From Acidobacteriota bacterium (GTDB lineage: Bacteria > Acidobacteriota > Terriglobia > Bryobacterales > Bryobacteraceae), in assembly GCA_021788955.1 (NCBI GenBank), contig JAJYKC010000136.1:1-6679 (forward strand): DNA of 6,679 bases, read 5' to 3'. The notes beneath the pieces were generated by a model. That model was not told the origin of the DNA. It saw nothing but the letters and a program-made list of their open reading frames with translations, and did no database searches. The position numbers and the translations under genes were made by a program. Positions 1 through 5,812 of the stretch are shown one piece after another. How positions within the stretch are numbered: position 1 is the first letter of the stretch; each line of letters starts with the position of its first letter.

Positions 1-390
1 GGCGAGTCCGCTCGAAAGATTCGTGTAGGTCTTGAACTGTCCCCCGGAGTAACGGCTGAGGCCTCCGAAGGCGCCGATCCAGAGGTCCCCGGTCTGGTGG
101 TCGACGGCGATGGACATGACGGCGCGGCCCGCGAGGCCGTCGGCGGGCGTGAAAACGCGTTTCACCTGCCCGTGCTCGATAAGCACGAGACCGTGCCCCG
201 TTCCGGCCCAGACACGGTCGCCGTCCACCTTGACGCAGTAGACTTTGCCCGGCGGGAATCCGTTTGCCGCGGTGTAGTTAGTCCACTTGGTATAGAGAGG
301 TGACGGGGCCGGGATTGCCACCGTTCCGCCGGCCGGCAGCAATGGCCCGAGGGCGGCGGCAAGGCAGAGCCAGAAGGGCAGTTTCGTCAT
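1..390 (-). CDS. Exported Reg_prop (two-component regulator propeller) protein, N-terminal part, runs off left edge
   Basis: Only the first 130 codons are in the window and the frame is open to base 1. Residues 1-22 form a signal peptide: a Lys near the start, a hydrophobic core rich in Leu and Ala, then PAGG. From residue 32 the protein reads as beta-propeller repeats of the Reg_prop type: a W-x-N-Y-T opening near 36, VWAGTGHGL at 60-68, and LWIGAFGGLSRYSGGQF at 103-119. In that family such repeats form the periplasmic ligand-sensing propeller of hybrid histidine kinases, but stand-alone secreted versions also occur, and the missing C-terminus decides which this is. The ATG overlaps the stop of the upstream peroxidase gene as ATGA, so it is very probably the last visible member of the same operon and translationally coupled. 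No lipobox cysteine is evident. The family call is by motif recognition; the sensing role is inference. Confidence 0.8.
   Translation of the reverse strand, partial: MTKLPFWLCLAAALGPLLPAGGTVAIPAPSPLYTKWTNYTAANGFPPGKVYCVKVDGDRVWAGTGHGLVLIEHGQVKRVFTPADGLAGRAVMSIAVDHQTGDLWIGAFGGLSRYSGGQFKTYTNLSSGLA
387..390 (-). promoter_or_regulatory. ATGA stop/start overlap (translational coupling site)
   Basis: The TGA of the peroxidase gene (387-389) shares bases with the ATG of the Reg_prop gene (388-390). The upstream bases give only a weak GAAG-like ribosome binding site, so the downstream gene probably depends on ribosomes that finish the peroxidase. The overlap is seen directly; coupling is inferred. 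Confidence 0.7.
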
Positions 391-2315
391 AGTGTCTTCA
401 GGAACTCGATAAGATCGTTCAACTGGACCTTATCCATATCGGAAGTGATCCCGTGTTTGTCTTCGGGACTGTACTTCGTCCAAATTTCTTCGAGCGTCAC
501 GGCCTCGCCGTTGTGGAGGTAGGGAGCGCGCATGTACAGGCCTTCGAGTTGAGGTATATCGAAGGACGCATTGGTGTCATAGCGGGTCTTCGTCCCGACG
601 TCCATGTGTACGCGGGCTGTGTAGTGCGTCTGGGGCGGATGGCAGAAGTAACAACGGCTTTGAGGCGGAATGATTTCGCCGGTATTGGTGGTTGTGCGGA
701 AGAAGATCTGCCGGCCGCGTCCCTGCGCCTCGGTGAGGTCCGCGTTCGCCTTTCGGCGGGGATTTGGCGGCAAGGTGAGCGAACGAATGAAAGTGGTGAG
801 GTCGCGGACCTGTGAGTCACTGAAGCCCTGGGAGCGGAAAATGTACATTGCGGTTCGCGGGCCGGCCTGAGTTTCCAAATCCGGATTGTTGCCATTCCAC
901 TTGAACGGGCCGGTCTGCGAGATGGCGCGCAGCGTACGGTTTTCGACCACGTCCCGGCCGAGTTCGGGTGTTTCGAGGCTCCAGGCAAGTCCGTCGGAGA
1001 GGCCCTTGTGCGGATGACAGGTGGCGCAGGCCATCTGGTGTTCGAAGCAGTAAGTCGCGTCGTAGAACAACTGCTGTCCGTGACGCTCCGTTGTTACTTC
1101 TCGCGGACCGCCGAGGTCGATGGTAGTGGTAACGGCCCGGCGGTGGAGGTCAATGACGGTAATCGTGTCGTCCATGCGGTTGGCGATGTAGGCAAGAGAG
1201 TCGCCCGGAGCGATGACGACGGAAGTCGGATTCTTGCCGGTGGCCAGGCGGGCGGTGACAAAGCGGCGGGCGGAGTCGAGGCGGTCGGCAAGCGCCTCGG
1301 GGTTGCCCGCCGGGACGGATTGAAGAAGACGATCGAGCTTACGCGTGTCCAAAATCGAAACCGTATCGCAGCCTGAGGCTGTCACAAGGGCGAGTGTGCC
1401 ATCACTCGTTGCCGCGGCGCCAAAGCCATCGGCGAAGTAACGGCCAACGTCATCAAGCAGAACTTCGTCCACGCGGCTGGCCTGTGGATCGCCGTGATGG
1501 GAGCCGGGCGTCCGGATGACAGCGACTCCATGCGTGAGGTACCACCCTTGCTCGATTTGCACGAGAGGGTTCAGGTTTTTCGGACGCAGGAACGGGACGA
1601 GCAGGTAACTTCCTTCCGCGGTTCGGACTTGAGCAATATGGCGGAGCTGGATTACCCCGGGGATTGAAACGCGTTCGGCGATCTGGTTTGACTCGGCATC
1701 AATCACCGTCATCTCCGACACGGGGGGCTGATCGAAGCGGCCGAGCGCGGACAGGAGATTAGATACGTATACTCGCGCGCCATCCGGAGAGACAGCGAGA
1801 TACTCGGGAAATGTTCCGGCACGCAGGCTTCCCAGGTTCCGGCCGGTGACCGCATCAAGAACGGAGACGTCGTTGCCCAACGTGTTTGCGACGTAGAGGG
1901 CGCTCCCGCGCCGGCCCGCTGCAACACCGGCAGGGCCCCATCCGGCGGCAAACGTCCGGCGAACTTTCAGTGAGGCGGCATCGATCTCACTTACGGAGTT
2001 GTCGAGTTCGTTCGACACGTAAATCGTGCTTCCGTCCGGCGACAGGGCGATCGCTTTCGGTTGACGGCCCACGGCGATGCGTTCGATAACTCGGTTCGAG
2101 CGGGTGTCGATGGCTAGGACAAGATTGGCGTCTTCACACACGACATAGAGTTGGGCTCCATTCGGCGAGACGGCAAGATCGACGGGACTCAGGTACGTGC
2201 GTCCGGAATCGCGCGTGTCTTGTAGAACGGCGGCGTGTAAGACGATCGGCAAAAGGAACGCGAGCAGGATGAACTGTGTCCGAAGCGGGCGGCGGATGAG
2301 TGAAGTGGCGGCCAT
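387..2315 (-). CDS. Exported YVTN beta-propeller / di-heme cytochrome c peroxidase (MauG-like) fusion
   Basis: This 642-aa protein starts with a signal peptide (Arg-rich start, hydrophobic core about 14-27, likely cut after LHA at 26-28). Residues about 40-405 are YVTN/Lactonase-type propeller blades with repeated SPDG...YVSN...ID motifs at 92-112, 176-206 and, more divergent, 130-155, 300-323 and 365-390. Residues about 410-642 are a bacterial di-heme cytochrome c peroxidase domain: CATCH at 430-434, PFKWNG at 470-475, CYFCH at 555-559, and the family signature MRAPYLHNG at 595-603 followed by TLEEIW. Both CXXCH sites are intact. Relatives reduce peroxide with electrons from small cytochromes or, like MauG, oxidise protein side chains. 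The protein should act in the periplasm and needs a cytochrome c maturation system encoded elsewhere. The ATG lies 1 nt after the upstream stop with no clear ribosome binding site. Domain assignment is firm; the substrate is unknown. Confidence 0.93.
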   Translation of the reverse strand: MAATSLIRRPLRTQFILLAFLLPIVLHAAVLQDTRDSGRTYLSPVDLAVSPNGAQLYVVCEDANLVLAIDTRSNRVIERIAVGRQPKAIALSPDGSTIYVSNELDNSVSEIDAASLKVRRTFAAGWGPAGVAAGRRGSALYVANTLGNDVSVLDAVTGRNLGSLRAGTFPEYLAVSPDGARVYVSNLLSALGRFDQPPVSEMTVIDAESNQIAERVSIPGVIQLRHIAQVRTAEGSYLLVPFLRPKNLNPLVQIEQGWYLTHGVAVIRTPGSHHGDPQASRVDEVLLDDVGRYFADGFGAAATSDGTLALVTASGCDTVSILDTRKLDRLLQSVPAGNPEALADRLDSARRFVTARLATGKNPTSVVIAPGDSLAYIANRMDDTITVIDLHRRAVTTTIDLGGPREVTTERHGQQLFYDATYCFEHQMACATCHPHKGLSDGLAWSLETPELGRDVVENRTLRAISQTGPFKWNGNNPDLETQAGPRTAMYIFRSQGFSDSQVRDLTTFIRSLTLPPNPRRKANADLTEAQGRGRQIFFRTTTNTGEIIPPQSRCYFCHPPQTHYTARVHMDVGTKTRYDTNASFDIPQLEGLYMRAPYLHNGEAVTLEEIWTKYSPEDKHGITSDMDKVQLNDLIEFLKTL

Positions 2316-2319
2316 CTCA
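2313..2319 (-). promoter_or_regulatory. TGAGATG junction between UnbV and peroxidase genes
   Basis: The TGA stop of the FG-GAP/UnbV gene (2317-2319) and the ATG of the peroxidase gene (2313-2315) are separated by one base. The 20 bases upstream of the ATG contain no AGGAGG-like run, so initiation probably relies on re-initiation by terminating ribosomes. The spacing is seen; the mechanism is inferred. Confidence 0.6.
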
Positions 2320-4038
2320 GTGTGCGCTGGAAGAAGCGTTGCCGGCTTTCGCGTGTGTGGCAGCGGGTTCTGTCACCGTCAGCACCTGGTCCGCCGGGAC
2401 GTGATTGAGCGTCTGCATCCCCCCATCAGGCCAGTGAATGATGAGGGTGTCGACTTGCGTATGTTGCGCGAGCCCGAAGTGCGGCCGCGGATCGTTCTGC
2501 GATAGGTAGCCGCTGGCCGATGATGTCTGCACGTATTGGTGCAGGTTGCCCGCTATGGCTTCGACTGTGGCGCCGTAGGCGTCGCGGTTGCTGCGCGTAC
2601 CGATAAGGCGGATCGTCAGCCAATGATTGCGCTGCCGGACAGGGGGATTGTTATGAAGGAGAATTCCCCGGCCGCCGAGTACGACGATGAAGGCGTCAAC
2701 GTAGCCGTCGTTGTCGTAATCGGCAAAGCAAGCGCCCCGGCTGACATGACGCGTTTTGAAAAAGGCGCCCGCGGCGTTTGAGACGTCGGTAAATTTGCCG
2801 TTGCCATTGTTGTGCAGAAGGGTGTCTTCCATGGGGATCAGCCAACTGAGGCCGCCGTTGACAATGAAGAGGTCCTTCCAACCGTCGTTGTCGAAATCGA
2901 AGAATCCGTCGCCCCAACCGACGTATTGTGCGGAGGGCGCTCCCACTCCCGCGCCATCGGTGGCGTCGGCGAAGTAGTAACCGCCGGATTTGCCGGAATT
3001 GTGAAACATGTTGTGCATCAGGCGGTGGTAACGCGCATCGGAGACGAATAGGTCCATCCAGCCGTCGTTGTCGAAATCGCCGAAAACCGGTCCCATCGCG
3101 GTGGTCGCCTCGCCATTTTGTCCGTAGGCGGCGTTCGCCTCCTCCGCGATGTTGGTGAATGTGCCGTCGCGGTTGTTGTGGTAGAGATAACTTGCCATCG
3201 TGTCGTTCGCGACGTAGATATCGGGCCAACCGTCGTTGTCGAAGTCGCCGGCGGCGACTCCCATGGCGCGGCCGGGCGTGGCCGCGATTCCCGCATGGCG
3301 CGACACGTCGGTAAAGGTGCCGTCTCCGTTGTTGTGAAAGAGCCGATTCAGTTGAGGACCGTAGTCCAACGGCCCGGGGTAGTGGTTGGCTGAGTAAAAG
3401 TGCCGGTAGGAAGGATCGTACTGGAGATAGTTACCGACGAAGAGATCGAGCCGGCCGTCGCGGTCGTAATCGAGGAAGGCGGCGCCGGTGCCGAAGAATG
3501 GATTCCCGGCATGGGCCGCGCTCGTTACATCGGTAAAGGTTCCATTGCCGTTGTTGTGATAAAGAATCGAAGAGTTGTAGTTAGTGACGTAGATATCTTC
3601 GTTGCCGTCGTTGTCATAATCGCCGAAGGTCAGCCCCATCGCGAAACCGGTTCCTTCCAGGCCCGCCTTTGCGGTCACGTCGGTAAAGGTGCCATCGCCG
3701 TTGTTCCGGTACAGGTGATTGGTGGCGGGGGTGCGGACTGGGGAGGAAATGTCGGTCAGCCCATCCACATGGCGGCCGCTTAAGACATAGAGATCGAGAA
3801 GGCCGTCGTTGTTGTAGTCGAACCAGCCGCAGCCCGAACCGGTCGCCTCGACGATGGAGCTAAGTTCCTTTTCGCCGAAGGAGTGTTGGAAGTCAATGCC
3901 GGCCTTCGCGGTGACATCTTCGAACTGATTCGATGCCGGGGATCGCGGCCCGGCGGGGGATTGGGCCGCCAACCGGAGGCCGGCCGGCACGGCGAAGGCG
4001 AGCGTCAGACTGAGAACTACTCTAGGTGGAATGCGCAT
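2317..4038 (-). CDS. Exported FG-GAP/VCBS repeat protein with C-terminal ASPIC/UnbV domain (CRTAC1-like)
   Basis: This 573-aa protein has a signal peptide (basic start, hydrophobic 7-24, likely cut near LAA-Q at 25-26). The mature part opens with FEDVTAKAGIDFQH, the usual start of ASPIC/UnbV proteins. Seven calcium-binding DxDxDG loops mark the blades of a beta-propeller: residues 74-82, 140-148, 190-198, 265-273, 321-329, 381-389 and 440-448. Most blades also carry HNNGDGTFTDV-type strands (107-121, 158-171, 231-245, 284-297, 407-419). Residues about 484-540 match the UnbV domain (YGATVEA, SGYLSQNDPR, HFGLA, IIHWPDG). The last 20 residues are a low-complexity Ala/Ser tail. Animal relatives (CRTAC1) are secreted matrix proteins; bacterial members are abundant in Acidobacteria and Planctomycetes but mostly uncharacterised. 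It starts 10 nt after the upstream stop and ends 1 nt before the next start. A scaffold, or a substrate for the adjacent peroxidase, is possible but unproven. Confidence 0.93.
   Translation of the reverse strand: MRIPPRVVLSLTLAFAVPAGLRLAAQSPAGPRSPASNQFEDVTAKAGIDFQHSFGEKELSSIVEATGSGCGWFDYNNDGLLDLYVLSGRHVDGLTDISSPVRTPATNHLYRNNGDGTFTDVTAKAGLEGTGFAMGLTFGDYDNDGNEDIYVTNYNSSILYHNNGNGTFTDVTSAAHAGNPFFGTGAAFLDYDRDGRLDLFVGNYLQYDPSYRHFYSANHYPGPLDYGPQLNRLFHNNGDGTFTDVSRHAGIAATPGRAMGVAAGDFDNDGWPDIYVANDTMASYLYHNNRDGTFTNIAEEANAAYGQNGEATTAMGPVFGDFDNDGWMDLFVSDARYHRLMHNMFHNSGKSGGYYFADATDGAGVGAPSAQYVGWGDGFFDFDNDGWKDLFIVNGGLSWLIPMEDTLLHNNGNGKFTDVSNAAGAFFKTRHVSRGACFADYDNDGYVDAFIVVLGGRGILLHNNPPVRQRNHWLTIRLIGTRSNRDAYGATVEAIAGNLHQYVQTSSASGYLSQNDPRPHFGLAQHTQVDTLIIHWPDGGMQTLNHVPADQVLTVTEPAATHAKAGNASSSAH
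2700..3830 (-). repeat. Seven degenerate DNA repeats coding for the DxDxDG calcium loops
   Basis: On the plus strand a segment close to CCGTCGTTGTCGAAATC recurs near 2705, 2883, 3062, 3231, 3454, 3604 and 3803. A companion segment like GTAAAGGTGCCGTC precedes a GTTGTTGTG run before several of them. Copies are unevenly spaced, about 150-220 bases apart, and stay in frame with the FG-GAP blades, so they are coding repeats rather than a mobile or CRISPR element. The near identity at DNA level means internal recombination or blade gain and loss is plausible. Confidence 0.8.
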
Positions 4039-4048
4039 CCTGGTCCGT

Positions 4049-5584
4049 TCAGTGAAGAGGCTTCTGGGGCGGAAGCCCCATGCGGGCCGGCATCCCGGGC
4101 ATGGTCAGGGCCAACGGCCAGTGGTTTTGCGGCGCCTCGGCTTTGTCCTCGTGACAGCCGATGCAGCCACGGTCTTCTCCCGGACGCACCCAGATCCAGC
4201 TTCGCTGCGAGGCTACTAAGTTGCCGTTTGCCGCGACGAGATCGAATCGCACGGGGCGGTCGGCCGGCACTGCGATGTAGAAGGATCCATCCGGAGCGAC
4301 CGGAGCCTTTCCGAGGAGTTGCTCGCTGCCGTCTTCGTCTTTTTGAAGGAAGACCCTCACCTGGGCGATGGCGGCGGACAACGCGCCGCTCGGAGCGCTG
4401 CCTGCGCGGCGGGAATTCAGGCAGATAAAGCGTCCGTTGTTTCGCTCAAGATGCAGGACGGACCTGTACGCGGCCTGGGCAGGGCGGGGACGCAGCGAAA
4501 CCGCTTCGACGACGGAGACCGAAGGATCGCCATAGATCAGCCGGGGAGGCGTGTCTCCGGACAAGTCCAGATCATAAGCGGAGTAATGGGCGGATGAGGA
4601 GGGCGAATCCTGCCGGGAAACCAGTACGTGGTCGCCATTGAGCTCGTGGACGGACTGTAACAACGGCTGTTGTGAGTTACAGGTTGTGACGCGCAGCGAC
4701 CCGGGGCGGAAGAATGCCAGCGCGCCCCCGGGTTCTGAGTTTTGAGCGGGGTCGCGTTGCGTCAAGACGACGGTTCCGTCGTCAAGCTCAGAGGCAGTGG
4801 TCTGACTCAAGGGCGAAAGCTGGTCTTCCCCAAATGCAGTCAGCCCGGAACCGTCGGGACGAAGAGTGAAGAGGGCGCGAGGCTGCGGATGGCCGCCGGT
4901 GGGAGAAAGCGAGCGTTCAGCGGAAGCCAGAATGCGTCCATCTTGAAGCACGGTTTCCAGTTGGAACCGGCCGGGGCTGAACGTGATTCGATGGGAATCC
5001 GAGCCGTCGATACGGGCGACGCACAGGAACGACTCACCGTCTGGCGCGGAGACACGCGTGTAAACAAAGTGATTGTCAGGAAGGTACGCCGCCTTCAAGC
5101 AGTTGTCCGGGCATTCGGTAAGTTGATGCGTCGCGCCGCCGGAGTCCATCTCCCAAACCTGCCAAGGTGAGTCAACGGTGGTTTTGGCCGAGAAAAGTAT
5201 CTTTTCGCCGGACGGGGAAACGTCAGGGTCCGCGGCGGCGAAGAAACGGGCAGAGAGATTGGCCGCGGTACGTCCCGGTTGGCCGAACTGCCACGAGATA
5301 AGGCGGCTGCCTTTCGGAAAGCGTTGCGTGATCGGGGCTGCGTTCGTGATCGGCGCTTCGACGAATAGGAAGGCTGCGGCGAGGTTGGAAGCAGGGAAGC
5401 CCGCATGGAGGTCGCCGCTTAACCGGGATGGCGCCGTCACAAGCAGCGGCAGGACGATCGCGATGGGAAGACAGCGGGATATTCCGTGCGCCAAGCGAGT
5501 TGCGGAGGTTCCGCCAGACCGGAATAAACCATCGGCAAATCGCAACACGACACACGTCGGCTTGCGTGATCGAACTACAGACAA
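4049..5584 (-). CDS. Exported HZS-alpha-like / TolB-type beta-propeller protein with one c-type heme site
   Basis: This 511-aa protein has a long basic N-terminus and then a hydrophobic segment at about 38-50, read as a signal sequence or anchor. Residues about 85-390 form a TolB/WD40-like propeller (DPDVSPSGEKILFSAK at 119-134, YLPDNHFVYTR at 167-177, LRPDGSGLTAF at 241-251). Residues about 405-460 look like a small beta-domain, with the APDGSFYIAVPADRPVRFDLV stretch. A single heme site CIGCHED lies at 474-480, followed by a Pro-rich tail. This order, WVRPGEDRGCIGCHE after a propeller, matches proteins annotated with the hydrazine synthase alpha-subunit middle domain, widespread outside anammox bacteria. 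Hydrazine synthesis is not implied: only one heme motif is present. The ATG at 5584 has a TAGGGG run 7 nt upstream. A TTG at residue 31 would give a shorter, more usual signal peptide. It is the first gene of the operon. Function unknown; electron transfer is an inference from the heme. Confidence 0.8.
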   Translation of the reverse strand: MSVVRSRKPTCVVLRFADGLFRSGGTSATRLAHGISRCLPIAIVLPLLVTAPSRLSGDLHAGFPASNLAAAFLFVEAPITNAAPITQRFPKGSRLISWQFGQPGRTAANLSARFFAAADPDVSPSGEKILFSAKTTVDSPWQVWEMDSGGATHQLTECPDNCLKAAYLPDNHFVYTRVSAPDGESFLCVARIDGSDSHRITFSPGRFQLETVLQDGRILASAERSLSPTGGHPQPRALFTLRPDGSGLTAFGEDQLSPLSQTTASELDDGTVVLTQRDPAQNSEPGGALAFFRPGSLRVTTCNSQQPLLQSVHELNGDHVLVSRQDSPSSSAHYSAYDLDLSGDTPPRLIYGDPSVSVVEAVSLRPRPAQAAYRSVLHLERNNGRFICLNSRRAGSAPSGALSAAIAQVRVFLQKDEDGSEQLLGKAPVAPDGSFYIAVPADRPVRFDLVAANGNLVASQRSWIWVRPGEDRGCIGCHEDKAEAPQNHWPLALTMPGMPARMGLPPQKPLH

Positions 5585-5591
5585 TGGCGTG

Positions 5592-5597
5592 CCCCTA
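5592..5597 (-). promoter_or_regulatory. Ribosome binding site TAGGGG before the HZS-alpha-like gene
   Basis: On the minus strand TAGGGG ends 7 nt before the ATG at 5584. It is a partial Shine-Dalgarno match but the best one in the operon, and supports the ATG over the internal TTG at residue 31. The other operon starts lack a comparable site, which fits a lead gene with its own initiation and coupled followers. Confidence 0.45.
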
Positions 5598-5661
5598 TGC
5601 CCGAATCTGCATCGAACCGAATATCAGACAATGCTAGCTATCCCGTGCGGGCCGGCTGCGA

Positions 5662-5671
5662 CTGAATTCAG
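5662..5671. repeat. Perfect 10-bp palindrome CTGAATTCAG
   Basis: CTGAATTCAG equals its own reverse complement. It sits about 80 bases upstream of the operon's first start codon and about 20 bases downstream of the candidate -10 element, a position where an operator could act. A palindrome of this length can occur by chance, so the regulatory role is speculative. Confidence 0.3.
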
Positions 5672-5688
5672 AGATGTGTCTTAGTGAA

Positions 5689-5715
5689 ACTATCTGATCG
5701 TGCGGGCAGGGTCAA
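5689..5715 (-). promoter_or_regulatory. Candidate sigma70-type promoter for the operon (weak)
   Basis: On the minus strand TTGACC (5715-5710, five of six bases of the -35 consensus) is followed after 15 bases by GATAGT (5694-5689, four of six of the -10 consensus). The spacer is shorter than the usual 16-18. Shifting to TAGTTT gives a 17-base spacer but a poorer -10. It would leave a leader of about 100 nt. This is a pattern match only. Confidence 0.25.
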
Positions 5716-5812
5716 TAAGGGAAAAAGATTACAGTGGACGCGTCGGCACGACTAACTCGCCTGGAGAGTGAAGGATAGCGATGGATCTCGTGAACGGTTG
5801 CCTGGGGCGCGC

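Larger units (their letters stand above)
5585..5812. other. 228-bp intergenic region upstream of the four-gene operon
   Basis: This is the only sizeable gene-free stretch. Bases about 5610-5735 are visibly richer in A and T than the coding sequence around them, as expected for a promoter region. It holds a candidate sigma70-type promoter, a perfect 10-bp palindrome and the ribosome binding site listed separately. No tRNA, no small gene with a convincing start and no strong hairpin followed by a T-run was seen. Transcription from the glycoside hydrolase gene could therefore continue into the operon. Confidence 0.6.

Noticed and set aside
453..815. A 120-codon plus-strand open frame inside the peroxidase gene
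   Set aside because: It is antisense to the conserved heme domain and its sequence resembles no known family.
2700..3830. Regularly repeated segments as a CRISPR-like array
   Set aside because: The repeats are degenerate, unevenly spaced, in frame and encode the DxDxDG loops of the FG-GAP protein.
3883..4428. A 181-codon plus-strand open frame spanning the junction of the UnbV and HZS-alpha-like genes
   Set aside because: It lies antisense to two well-supported genes, has Arg/Pro/Gly-rich composition typical of GC-rich shadow frames, and shows no recognisable domain.
4049..5584. Anammox hydrazine synthase
   Set aside because: There is one heme motif only, no other synthase subunits, and the surrounding genes are of heterotroph type. 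Similarity to the alpha-subunit middle domain is shared by many non-anammox proteins.
5178..5684. A 168-codon plus-strand open frame covering the start of the HZS-alpha-like gene and part of the gap
   Set aside because: It is mostly antisense to a real coding region and has no domain or signal sequence. The part in the gap overlaps the likely promoter.
5719..5752. Hairpin GTCG-TGC-CGAC followed by a T-run on the minus strand as a terminator for the glycoside hydrolase gene
   Set aside because: The stem is only four base pairs and the T-run starts about 12 bases after it, too weak and too far for an intrinsic terminator.
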